The position numbers were made by a program, and so were the translations under genes. DNA of 64,000 nt. It comes from Halioxenophilus aromaticivorans. GTDB taxonomy: Bacteria > Pseudomonadota > Gammaproteobacteria > Pseudomonadales > Cellvibrionaceae. The notes beneath the pieces were generated by a model. That model was not told where the DNA came from and did not search any database. It saw nothing but the letters and a program-made list of their open reading frames with translations. This document shows, in pieces, positions 54,689 through 63,748 of this stretch (position 1 is the first letter of the stretch; every line of letters begins with the position of its first letter). The DNA is taken from positions 3,224,001 through 3,288,000 of the forward strand of contig NZ_AP031496.1 in NCBI RefSeq assembly GCF_042850945.1, in the 5' to 3' direction.

Positions 54689-57600
54689 TTGGCCTACGCT
54701 ATGTGGAACGATGATATTGACGTCACTGAAACCCTCTATAACAGCAACAGTACTGCTGTTTGTCGAGGTGTTTGGAAAAAAAATAATGCAGACGTCATTC
54801 TGAAATCCGTTGTAGAGTGCACCCCTGGCGATGGCACTATTGACAGAATAAAGCACGAGCACCAGATACTTTCGTCGCTAAAGCATCCGCATATCGTTAA
54901 GTGTTTAGACCTACAATTAACCGAAGATACGGCAACCTTAGTCCTAGAGGACATAAGCGGTACGCCAATTAAGGATATTTATTATTTCGATGGCTGGCCG
55001 GTAAAGCAGTTCGTTAACATCGCCACCCAGCTATGTGACATACTTCAGTACATACATCAGAAAAACATTATTCACCAAGATATTAACCCCGCTAATATCA
55101 TTGTGAACCAGAAAGACGGCCGTATTAACCTTATAGACTTCGGAATTGCACGCCAAGCTTCTTCTGAAGGGTCGCTAACCATCAGTGCCAACAGACTAGA
55201 GGGCACGTTAGAATACTTGTCCCCCGAGCAAACCGGCCGTATCAATCGGGCGGTGGACCAACGCAGTGACCTCTATTCCTTGGGTGCCACCTTCTACGAA
55301 ATGTTGACTGGCCGCCCGCTATTTGAATCCAGCAGCACTTTAGAGTTAATACATAGCCAAATCGCTAAAATTCCTGAGGACTTACATTCTATCAACCCAG
55401 CGATCGCTCCGTGCCTTTCGTCAATTATCCTCAAATTATTGCGCAAAGACTCCAATGATCGCTACCAAACGGCGAGTGGCTTGACGGCCGATCTCAACCA
55501 ATTTCTAAAGCTTTATGAAACCAGCGCCCCCAGCTCTATTCAGTTTGACCTTGGCCAACAAGACTATTCGGGCCGGCTAAGGCTTCCACAAAAACTCTAT
55601 GGAAGAGACCAGGAAACAGCGGAGCTGAACCATGCATTAGAGATCATTTGTAGGGGTTCTAAAGAGCTTATCTTCGTCAGTGGAGACACGGGCACGGGTA
55701 AATCGAGCTTCGTAAATGAGTTGCAAAAATCAGTCACCTTAAAAGAGGGCAACTACTGTGAGGCCAACTTTGATAGCACTTATAGCAACACGCCCTACTT
55801 TGGTTTTAAGCAATCCGTAAGTGCGCTTTGTAGAACACTGTTGTCAAAACCTGCTGAAGAATTGGCCTATTGGCAGAGCAAAATCAGCGAAGCTTTGGGC
55901 GAAAACGCAGGTGTAATAACCGGTATCATTCCCGATTTGGAATATCTCATCGGTAAACACGATACAACAGATTTGAGCAATGATATTCGCTCAAAGAACC
56001 GGCTAAGCAGAACTTTCGGTCAACTTATAAAATCGCTGTGCGATCACAAACGACCATTAGTCGTTTGTATAAGCGACATACAATACGCCGATAAAGAAAC
56101 GCTAGAACTCATAGAGCAGCTCTTCCAGTCGGAAGAATTGCAATATTTTATGCTTGTGGCGACCTTTAGGGATCAGGATACACCTACAATTGTAGGGAAC
56201 CATAGTCAACTTTTGAAAAGCCTAGCAAGTGACAACGTCCCCCACCGCAGGATAAAACTGGACAACCTGACTCGGCAAGCTGTGCGTCAACTTTTATCCG
56301 ATAGCCTATCTAAGGACGACCACCGCTTAACTACCCTAGCAAACCTAATATACAATAAAACACAGGGTAACCCTTTCTTTACCAACCACTTTCTACAGAA
56401 GTTGTATGACGATAAAACCATTGGGTTTAACACTGAGCGGCTGGATTGGGAGTGGTCTGACCGTGAGGTGGCAGAACAACAATTCACAGATAATGTCATT
56501 GACTTAGTAACTGAAAGAATAGAACACCTAAGCCCTGAGCAATTGCGCGTTCTGCAGATGGTGGCTTGTATAGGTGACTCCATCAGGGCCGATATTGTCG
56601 CCCAAGCCACACAAGTGACCTTGGCAGAACTCTTGCCAACCTTAGAAATATTCTGTTTAGAAAATCTGCTAGTCAATATCAACCAAATTCCAATCACCAA
56701 AGAGGACGCGCACCGTCTTCTACTGCGCTTCACCCACGACAGGGTACAGCAATCCGCTTACTCTTTGATATCAGAGCAAGATAAGCCACATTACCATTTG
56801 CAAGTTGCAAGGGCCTTAAGAGAGAATGAATCTACGGCAACAAATAATTCTTCTTTTCAACTCGCCCGCCACTACAATCTGGCAAAACATCTGGTAACCG
56901 ACAAAGCTGAAAAACGCATATTAATTGAAGCCAATTTAATTGCCGCGGAATTAGCCATAAAATCTTCGGCATTCGATTCTGCGCTCAGTCATCTGAAAAC
57001 CTGCGCCGAATTCTTAGACGACAGCTATTGGCAGGAAGACTACGAACTTACGTTCAACATCTACATAAAATTAGTACAAGCCGCTCATATGAGCGGAAAG
57101 CGAGATCTATTCCAGATTTACTTGGATATCGTCAAGGCTAACGCCTCCGAAACAGACCGCCTGCAAGCCCAGCAATATGAGATCCTCTCTTTAACGGCAC
57201 AGTGTTTGTACACCCAGGCGGTTGATCTTACGCTCGAACTACTGAGTAATCTTGATATCCCCATGCCTGATCAGATAGCAGACAGGGATATCGCTTCGGC
57301 CATAGACGCTCTAAACGCATTAATAGGCGACAGACAGATATCGGACCTGGCTGAATTGCCGTTGATGACCGATGAAAACATGATTCGAGCCATGCAGGTC
57401 ATCGGAGACATTATACCGGTGGTCTACGGGCAAAACCCTAAGCTGCTCGCGCTGTTAGTCATAAAGCAAGTCGAACTGTGTTTATCCCATGGTAACCATC
57501 CACAATTTATTTACTGCTATCTGAACTACGCCTTTTTACGTAGCGGAATGTTTAACGATATAGCAAACTGCCTCAGTTTTAGCCAGCTCGCCATGTCGCT

Positions 57601-59962
57601 CTTAACTAAGATAGGTAACGAGTCAGACCAGCCGCGTTGCTTATTTTTGTATAATGCCTTTATACGCCACTGGCAAGATCCCATAGAGACGTGTATTGAC
57701 TCGTTTACCGATGTATATGACAAAGGCATAGAACACGGAGACGTAGAACACGGCCTGTACGCCCTAACCCAAATTAGCTTATCCGCGCTGGTTAGCGGCA
57801 TTAAATTGGATACGATTGCGCCTAAAATGATTCAGTCGGTACAGACGATGAAGCATTTTAAGATGGAAAACACCTATAATAGGGTCGCCATCTGCATACA
57901 ATCCGTAACAAATATTATGGGTAAGGCAAGGGATCCCAAAAAGTTGATGGGCACCTTTTTTGACGAAAATCTAATTCGTATCCAGCATAAAGACAGCGAT
58001 AGGATTCTGTGTTTTTACCGAAGTTTTTACACCGCCTACATCAACCACCTATTGGGCGATTATTCCGAAGCGGCAGCTTTGTTAGAGCAAGCCAATGAAA
58101 ATCACCACTCGGTGGATACCATGTATTTAGGCAGTGCCTTTGCCTTTTACGAGAGCCTTATTCTTTTAGCAAACCACGGTCACAATAAAACACAGCTCAA
58201 TTCAAGCGAAAGCGAGAAATTACACGCCAATCTAAGCCAGCTTCAACTTTGGTCTAATTTTTGCCCATCGAATTTTAAACACAAAGCACTTTTAGTCGAA
58301 GCCATGCTGGCTGATGTAGAGCAGCGCCCCGAGCAAGTACAATCGTTATTTGAAAAGGCAATCATAGCAGCGGGCAAGTCTTCAATACTCAGCGAAATCG
58401 CTATAGCCTACGAAGAAGCTGCCAAGTATTATAAACGCTGTGGATTAGAGAACTTCTATCAACTTTACTATAAAAAAGCCCATCAGTTTTACTCCCGCTG
58501 GGGTGCGGTAGTAAAAACCACGAACATGGAGCTATGTGCGCCGCTAGTCTTTAGACATAGAGAAGGCAGCGGCAGCAATACACTGCAAAGCGGCACGCAA
58601 ACCCAAGCGGGCAATGGTGGTGCGCTGTTGGACATCAATAGCGTTATGAAGGCCTCGCAGGCTGTTTCTAGCGCTATCGTTCTGGACGATTTGCTTAAAA
58701 ACCTAATGCAGATTGTGATCGAGAGCGCTGCCGCCGACCGAGGTATTCTCATACTATTAGAGGAAGGAAACTGGTTAATTCAGGCGGAGCGGAGCTTCGC
58801 CGACAACGACTCTAAAGTGTTACAAGGCCTCCCCATGGCCGAGCACAAGGAGATTCCATTAAGTGTTCTGCAATACGTCTCTCGTACGGGCAATAGAATA
58901 GTATTGGCCAATGCCGCCTGCCATGGCAACTATGTCAATGACGACTACATTGTGAGCACCAGCGCAAAATCCATACTCGCCATTCCACTTCGCTTAAAAA
59001 ATGAACTTACCGGCATACTCTATCTTGAAAACCGATTGACCGAAGACGTTTTCACATCCGAACGCATACAACTACTGGAAGTACTTAGTAGCCAGATCGT
59101 TATTTCCATCGAAAACGCCAAGCTCTACCATAACCTAGAGAGAAAAGTAGAAGAGCGCACGTCCGAACTGAATCAATCGTTAGAAAAGCTACAACAAACC
59201 CAAGAGCATTTAGTGGAAAACGAAAAAATGGCATCCTTGGGGAGACTCGTCGCAGGTGTAGCCCACGAGCTAAATACTCCTATCGGAGTTTGCGTAACGG
59301 CAACCAGCCACCTAGGCGACGAATCGAAATTTACCCAAGAGAGTCTCAACGATACCTCAATCACCAAGGACGAACTGGAAGAATTCCTAGAATCCTGCGT
59401 GGAAGTCACAGGCGTTGTCAGTTCAAACCTGGCCAGAGCATCTGACTTAATCAGCAGCTTTAAGAAAATCAGCGTCGATATATCGACGGATTCTTTCCGA
59501 ACGTTTAATCTGTACGAATACCTACAAGATGTACTGCAAAGCCTCTCGCCTGAGATTAAAAAAGCAGAAGCCAAAACAGAATTGGTTTGTGAAGAAACCA
59601 TCGAGTTCACCAGCAACCCGAGCGCGTTAACGCAGATCATAACCAATTTAATTATGAATGCATTAATACACGCATTCTATCCTGGGGAAGAAGGCAACAT
59701 CACAATCAGCGCTTCAGAAACCCAAGACGGCATCGAAATGATTTTCCAAGATAACGGCGCTGGTATGGATGACGAAACCCAGAGAAAGATTTTCGAGCCT
59801 TTCTTCACAACCAATCGCTCAAGCGGCGGTACCGGCCTAGGAATGTCGATTCTGTACAATCTGGTAACCCACCAAATGCGAGGCTCTATATCTTGTAATA
59901 GTTCGCCTGGTAAAGGCACCAGCTTCCATATGACCTTCCCCAACCAAGAAGCCAACAGCTAG
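54689..59962 (+). CDS. trifunctional Ser/Thr kinase/AAA ATPase/sensor histidine kinase
   Basis: A 1757-residue cytoplasmic signalling protein. Residues about 15-275 are a eukaryotic-type protein kinase (catalytic loop H129-Q130-D131 followed by INPAN, D150 of DFG, and the SPEQTGR activation segment). Its glycine-rich loop is poorly conserved. Residues about 308-600 are an ATPase of the predictor type with Walker A GDTGTGKSS (K338). Residues about 700-1330 are helical, repeat-like (TPR-type). A GAF domain occupies about 1345-1500. The C-terminus is a histidine kinase (H1526 in GVAHELNTP, N box NLIMNAL, DNGAGMDD and GGTGLGM intact). The start is TTG 54689 or ATG 54701; neither has a good ribosome binding site. 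Similar proteins occur in cyanobacteria and myxobacteria. Input and output are unknown. Confidence 0.9.
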   Translation: MAYAMWNDDIDVTETLYNSNSTAVCRGVWKKNNADVILKSVVECTPGDGTIDRIKHEHQILSSLKHPHIVKCLDLQLTEDTATLVLEDISGTPIKDIYYFDGWPVKQFVNIATQLCDILQYIHQKNIIHQDINPANIIVNQKDGRINLIDFGIARQASSEGSLTISANRLEGTLEYLSPEQTGRINRAVDQRSDLYSLGATFYEMLTGRPLFESSSTLELIHSQIAKIPEDLHSINPAIAPCLSSIILKLLRKDSNDRYQTASGLTADLNQFLKLYETSAPSSIQFDLGQQDYSGRLRLPQKLYGRDQETAELNHALEIICRGSKELIFVSGDTGTGKSSFVNELQKSVTLKEGNYCEANFDSTYSNTPYFGFKQSVSALCRTLLSKPAEELAYWQSKISEALGENAGVITGIIPDLEYLIGKHDTTDLSNDIRSKNRLSRTFGQLIKSLCDHKRPLVVCISDIQYADKETLELIEQLFQSEELQYFMLVATFRDQDTPTIVGNHSQLLKSLASDNVPHRRIKLDNLTRQAVRQLLSDSLSKDDHRLTTLANLIYNKTQGNPFFTNHFLQKLYDDKTIGFNTERLDWEWSDREVAEQQFTDNVIDLVTERIEHLSPEQLRVLQMVACIGDSIRADIVAQATQVTLAELLPTLEIFCLENLLVNINQIPITKEDAHRLLLRFTHDRVQQSAYSLISEQDKPHYHLQVARALRENESTATNNSSFQLARHYNLAKHLVTDKAEKRILIEANLIAAELAIKSSAFDSALSHLKTCAEFLDDSYWQEDYELTFNIYIKLVQAAHMSGKRDLFQIYLDIVKANASETDRLQAQQYEILSLTAQCLYTQAVDLTLELLSNLDIPMPDQIADRDIASAIDALNALIGDRQISDLAELPLMTDENMIRAMQVIGDIIPVVYGQNPKLLALLVIKQVELCLSHGNHPQFIYCYLNYAFLRSGMFNDIANCLSFSQLAMSLLTKIGNESDQPRCLFLYNAFIRHWQDPIETCIDSFTDVYDKGIEHGDVEHGLYALTQISLSALVSGIKLDTIAPKMIQSVQTMKHFKMENTYNRVAICIQSVTNIMGKARDPKKLMGTFFDENLIRIQHKDSDRILCFYRSFYTAYINHLLGDYSEAAALLEQANENHHSVDTMYLGSAFAFYESLILLANHGHNKTQLNSSESEKLHANLSQLQLWSNFCPSNFKHKALLVEAMLADVEQRPEQVQSLFEKAIIAAGKSSILSEIAIAYEEAAKYYKRCGLENFYQLYYKKAHQFYSRWGAVVKTTNMELCAPLVFRHREGSGSNTLQSGTQTQAGNGGALLDINSVMKASQAVSSAIVLDDLLKNLMQIVIESAAADRGILILLEEGNWLIQAERSFADNDSKVLQGLPMAEHKEIPLSVLQYVSRTGNRIVLANAACHGNYVNDDYIVSTSAKSILAIPLRLKNELTGILYLENRLTEDVFTSERIQLLEVLSSQIVISIENAKLYHNLERKVEERTSELNQSLEKLQQTQEHLVENEKMASLGRLVAGVAHELNTPIGVCVTATSHLGDESKFTQESLNDTSITKDELEEFLESCVEVTGVVSSNLARASDLISSFKKISVDISTDSFRTFNLYEYLQDVLQSLSPEIKKAEAKTELVCEETIEFTSNPSALTQIITNLIMNALIHAFYPGEEGNITISASETQDGIEMIFQDNGAGMDDETQRKIFEPFFTTNRSSGGTGLGMSILYNLVTHQMRGSISCNSSPGKGTSFHMTFPNQEANS

Positions 59963-60167
59963 CCTCAACATCGTGAAAAACCCACCGACGCTAAAGAGCC
60001 TGCCACAAGCCATCGCCTTGGTATTGGTAGGCTCAGTTGTCCGCACATAAAGCAGATGCACTTGATTTCTGACTCCCATGCCCTAACACTGTTTGCTTCT
60101 TAGCTGCAGTAAGCAGCACGGCTATTGAAGCTGCCAACGAAAACTAATAATAAAAAGGTGTTTGGAA

Positions 60168-61115
60168 TTGGCTAACGATAAACACTACTTGGCCCTTTGT
60201 GGCGGCGTCGGAGGCGCCAAGCTCGCGCTTGGCCTAGCGCATTGTTTGCCTCCGCAGTCCCTGACCATTGCCGTCAATATCGGCGATAACTTTGAACACC
60301 TTGGGCTGCCCATTTGGCCGGATATCGACACTGTGAGCTACACCTTGGCAGGCTTGGCTAACCCAGAGCAGGGCTGGGGACGCCAAGCTGAAACCTGGCA
60401 AGTGATGGATGAATTGAAGCGGCTGGGCGCGCCGGATTGGTTCGCTTTGGGCGACAAGGATATTGCCCTGCACCTACACCGCAAGCACCTGCTGGAACAA
60501 GGTAACACCGCCGCAGAAGCTACTCAGCTAATCAACCAAGCGCTGGGCGTTACGCACACCGTGCTGCCCATCAGTAATCAAACTATCTCCACCAAAGTAC
60601 ATACCGATATAGGCACTTTAGAGTTTCAAGAGTACTTTGTTAAAGAAAGAGCCCAGCCTAAACTATTGGGCCTAGACTACGTAGGTGCAAAGTCTGCTCA
60701 ACTTCTGCCTCAGGTAGAATCCTTACTGGGCGACCCCTCGTTGACCGGCATCATCATTTGCCCATCTAATCCTTACCTAAGCATAGGGCCAATGCTGGCT
60801 ATATCTGGCCTAAAAGCCAAGCTGGCCCGCTCAAACGCCCCTGTGCTGGCCGTATCGCCGATTATCGGCGGCCAAGCCATAAAGGGCCCCACCGCTAAAA
60901 TAATGACAGAACTCAAGGTCACCCCTTGCGCGACCTTAATAGCGGATCTCTACGCTGGTTTTGTCGATATCACCATTATCGACGAGACAGACCGCGCTCT
61001 GGTAAGCATAAAGCCGTTGATAAAAGCAACGCCTACGTTGATGATGAATTTATTTGAAAAGAAGCGCTTAGCTGTTGAGTGTATAAAGACGCTGGACGGT
61101 TTTAGAGATGAGTGA
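60168..61115 (+). CDS. cofD: CofD-family 2-phospho-L-lactate transferase (coenzyme F420 pathway)
   Basis: Transfers the lactyl-phosphate (or a phosphoenolpyruvate/phosphoglycerate-derived) moiety to FO in coenzyme F420 synthesis. CofD hallmarks are LCGGVGGAKLALGLA at the start, NIGDNFEHLGLPIWPDID, ALGDKDIALHLHRK, CPSNPYLSIGPML and VSPIIGGQAIKGPTAKIM. These distinguish it from YvcK paralogues. TTG at 60162 opens the frame, but TTG at 60168 is 9 nt from AAGG and gives MANDKHYLALCGG (315 residues). No other F420 gene is present in the window. Confidence 0.88.
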   Translation: MANDKHYLALCGGVGGAKLALGLAHCLPPQSLTIAVNIGDNFEHLGLPIWPDIDTVSYTLAGLANPEQGWGRQAETWQVMDELKRLGAPDWFALGDKDIALHLHRKHLLEQGNTAAEATQLINQALGVTHTVLPISNQTISTKVHTDIGTLEFQEYFVKERAQPKLLGLDYVGAKSAQLLPQVESLLGDPSLTGIIICPSNPYLSIGPMLAISGLKAKLARSNAPVLAVSPIIGGQAIKGPTAKIMTELKVTPCATLIADLYAGFVDITIIDETDRALVSIKPLIKATPTLMMNLFEKKRLAVECIKTLDGFRDE

Positions 61116-61506
61116 GCACGCAATCTTCGTTAGCGTTAACCACCCTGAGTAACTAGGTCTAAACTAGGTCTCATAGATAGTGCCTGCGTGGTTATGGGGT
61201 TGGAGTATTCACTGGCTCTTCATCATTGCCGGGGCACAAACAAAAAAAACCACTCGCGCACGAGGGTTTTGTATTTGGTGGAGCCTTGACGGTAGCGAAC
61301 GGGGCGGCCCTCCGTCGCTGACCTCAACACTCCAGAATTGAGCCTAAAAAAACCTAGGCCATTGATTTAATTGAATGTTTAAAGTTTTCTGGCGATCACA
61401 AAATACCCCAAAACACTACAATCCATCACATTTCAAACGAGAAAACCATGGGTCTTAAAATTACTGCCTGTAGACAATGGTCTGGTCTATTTTAAGCTGT
61501 TAAGTC
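61116..61506. other. intergenic region between cofD and the IS element
   Basis: In these 391 nt there is no gene. Contents noted: a short direct repeat AACTAGGTCT (61151-61160 and 61162-61171), a terminator-like hairpin at 61246-61270, and a tRNA-3'-end-like phrase (TGGTGGAGCC at about 61275-61284) that does not fold as a tRNA. Confidence 0.5.
61246..61270 (+). terminator. candidate terminator downstream of cofD
   Basis: AAAACC and CTCG pair with CGAG and GGTTTT around the loop CGCA, with one bulged A. The stem ends in T-rich sequence on the plus strand and A-rich sequence on the other side, so it could work in both directions. It lies about 130 nt after the cofD stop. Confidence 0.5.
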
Positions 61507-61513
61507 TGTAGTA

Positions 61514-61574
61514 GCTCAGACTTGATCTGACAGTTACCCGTTTTCAAAAGGTGCCTGTCAGTTTAGATCTGAGC
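61514..61574. repeat. 61-nt near-palindrome at the left IS end
   Basis: GCTCAGA at 61514-61520 pairs with TCTGAGC at 61568-61574, and further in TGACAG pairs with CTGTCA around ACC/GGT and TTTT/AAAA segments. It covers the transposase stop codon, so it could end the transposase message or block outside transcription. Confidence 0.65.
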
Positions 61575-62602
61575 TAAATTCTTCTCAGCCCAGATCGCTT
61601 TACCATCGATTAAAGTTTCCAACGGCGTTCTACCGCAACACATTTTTCCCTGATGCGTGCGTTCATTGTTATAGTAATCCATCCACTCGTCCAGATCTTT
61701 TTGTAGTTCCTCCAGTGAGGAATACAGTCTCTTGCGAAACGCGACCTGGTAAAATTCATTAAGAATTGTTTTATGGAAGCGTTCGCAGATACCGTTCGTT
61801 TGCGGTGACATAGCTTTAGTCTTAGTGTGATCGATATCGTTGATAGCTAGATAGAGTTGGTAGTCATGCTGATCAACTCGGCCGCAGTACTCTGTTCCGC
61901 GATCAGTCAGGATACGCAGCATGGGGAGTTCGTGAGACTCAAAGAATGGCAATACCTTGTCATTCAACGCATCAGCCGCGGTGATAGGTGTTTTGGTAGT
62001 GTAGAGCTTGCAAAATGCCACCTTGCTGTAGGTATCGACAAAAGTCTGTTGATAGATTCGCCCTACACCATTTAAGTTTCCAACGTAGAACGTGTCCTGA
62101 GAGCCTAGATATCCGGGGTGTGCAGTCTCGATCTCACCGCAAGCCTCATCGTCATTTTTCTTTTTCTCTAGCGCAGCCACCTGAGCCTCGCTTAGGATAA
62201 TGCCGTCGTTGGCTACCTTATTTTCTAAGGCAGCTAGTCGCTTTTTGAAGTTCTCGAGATTGTGCCTCACCCAAATGGATCGAACACCGCTACCAGAGAC
62301 GAAGACACCGGCTTTACGTAATTCATTGCTGGTCCGATGTTGGCCATGTGCAGGCTGCTCTAAGGCGTAGTCAATAACTGCTCGCTCAGTGCTTCATCAA
62401 CCCGATTCTTTGTATTCGGGGCTCGCCGGCTTTTGTTAATCAGGTTGTCGACGCCACCTTCCTCTACAAGCTCTCGATATCGATAGAAGGTGTCACGTGA
62501 TACACCCATCACTTTACAGGCCTTGGCCACATTACCCAGCTCTTCGGCTAAATTCAGCAAACCTGCCTTGTGTTTAATGATGGGGTTGTTAGTATGGATC
62601 AT
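61563..62602 (-). pseudogene. IS481-family transposase, frameshifted
   Basis: The N-terminal part (62360-62602, 80 residues, start with AAAGGTAA upstream) holds the helix-turn-helix (VAKACKVMGVSRDTFYRY). The C-terminal part (to 61563) holds the integrase core with the DDE residues in FVDTYSK, ILTDRGTEYCG and TNGICERFHK. The frame is lost near 62386: translation continues correctly in the other frame as ERAVIDYALEQP, which fits loss of one G after CTG. The two halves together make a full-length transposase of about 345 residues. Programmed frameshifting is less likely because no slippery sequence is evident. Confidence 0.85.
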
Positions 62603-62785
62603 GAGAGTTACCTTTTTGTTTTGACTTAAGATTCGACACCTTTATCAAAACGGGTAACTCTCTCTTTTTCAAGAGGATGTGTCAGATTAGGTCTAAACTT
62701 CTACACCTCTCTTTATTACACTTAGGATCAACATTAAAGCAATGCCCACCTCACAAACTATAGACATACAATAGACAAGGGTCTT

Positions 62786-63748
62786 TTATGGATCTTGAGA
62801 AATTGCGTGGCTCACTAGATTCGTAAGCCATCGACCTCCAGAACACCAATTGTTGTCCTGATCTTGAGCAGAAACTACAGCTACAACAAAAGGTCCTTCA
62901 TCCCAAAAGCCAAACATCGGACCTCCCGAATTACCCGGAGTTAAATCCGCTAACGTCTTCATAGAGCGCGCTGGACCCGAGTCGTACCAAGGTTCATCAA
63001 GAGCCTTATCACGTTGGAAAGTAGGACGAATACCTCCCCCTCTAGCACCAGGATAACCGATATTCCACCAATACGGTTCATCGTCCCAGCCGCTATCATA
63101 CGTTCGGGTGCCCATCCATCCAAATAAGTCGCCTATCCTCTGATCTGTAACGAGCACTGCATAATCTTCGTCAAGTTCGCTCCAGTTTATCCTTCCTGAT
63201 ATTCGCGTGTAGTACCAAACATTAGTTATAGCTGCAGTCGCTCTGGTAAATCCACCAGCTCGATGAACTTCCACTGTACCCGCCCCGCCGGACGTCCAAT
63301 CCACCACGTGACTCGCAGTTAAAACGTGTCTTGGCCCTACAATGACTCCTGATCCAGCTCCCGCCGAAGTCGCTACCCGGCATATACTTCCCCATGGGTA
63401 ACTCGTGTCATTATATATTTGACGGTCGTCGGCACCAAACACGGTTAAAGGCTGCAAGTCCTTTCCGTTTAATAAAACTCGGGCTGGTTTAGGTAATTTT
63501 GATTTCAGAGGTGAATCTGTAACATCAAACCAATCTGGAAGCATCGGTTTGATTGGATTAGTTTCATTTGCTAATTTCTTATCCAGTTTGTTGGGATCAA
63601 TCTCGGTAAGCTTATAAGGCTTAGGTTCTGGATTAAGTATGGAACGGAGCTCCCTCGGTATCTTCGCTTTCGCCTTTATATTAAACTTTTGTTTACTTTG
63701 GCAATGTGTTAATGGAGCGTTTTCATCTCTAATGCATTCATCTGCCAT
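62786..63748 (-). CDS. trypsin-like serine protease without signal peptide
   Basis: A 320-residue S1-type protease. The triad is readable as H147 (LTASHVVDW), D195 (LDEDYAVLV) and S274 (TPGNSGGPMFG). Residues 1-110 are a charged, proline- and lysine-rich extension with no hydrophobic signal sequence, so export, if any, would need another route. A GAGGAA site precedes the ATG. It lies 81 nt beyond the IS element, and its DNA is noticeably AT-richer than the housekeeping genes, which suggests transfer. The closest relatives I recall are glutamyl endopeptidase-like proteases; the substrate is unknown. Confidence 0.85.
   Translation of the reverse strand: MADECIRDENAPLTHCQSKQKFNIKAKAKIPRELRSILNPEPKPYKLTEIDPNKLDKKLANETNPIKPMLPDWFDVTDSPLKSKLPKPARVLLNGKDLQPLTVFGADDRQIYNDTSYPWGSICRVATSAGAGSGVIVGPRHVLTASHVVDWTSGGAGTVEVHRAGGFTRATAAITNVWYYTRISGRINWSELDEDYAVLVTDQRIGDLFGWMGTRTYDSGWDDEPYWWNIGYPGARGGGIRPTFQRDKALDEPWYDSGPARSMKTLADLTPGNSGGPMFGFWDEGPFVVAVVSAQDQDNNWCSGGRWLTNLVSHAISQDP

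Larger units (their letters stand above)
61507..62705. mobile_element. IS481-like insertion sequence, 1199 bp
   Basis: The element is bounded by imperfect 26-bp terminal inverted repeats (61507-61532 and 62680-62705) matching at 21 positions, starting TGTAG and ending ATCTGACA. Internal subterminal repeats GTTACCCGTTTT occur at both ends. TGT/ACA termini, size and transposase type fit the IS481 family. No target-site duplication is evident in the flanks (AAGTC left, CCTCT right), so the insertion may be old or rearranged. Confidence 0.82.

Noticed and set aside
61274..61330. Minus-strand tRNA-like 3' end (GGCTCCACCA preceded by a TTCG-containing segment) near the IS element
   Set aside because: The putative T-stem bases do not pair and no anticodon or D arm can be folded, so it is not a tRNA and at most a decayed remnant.
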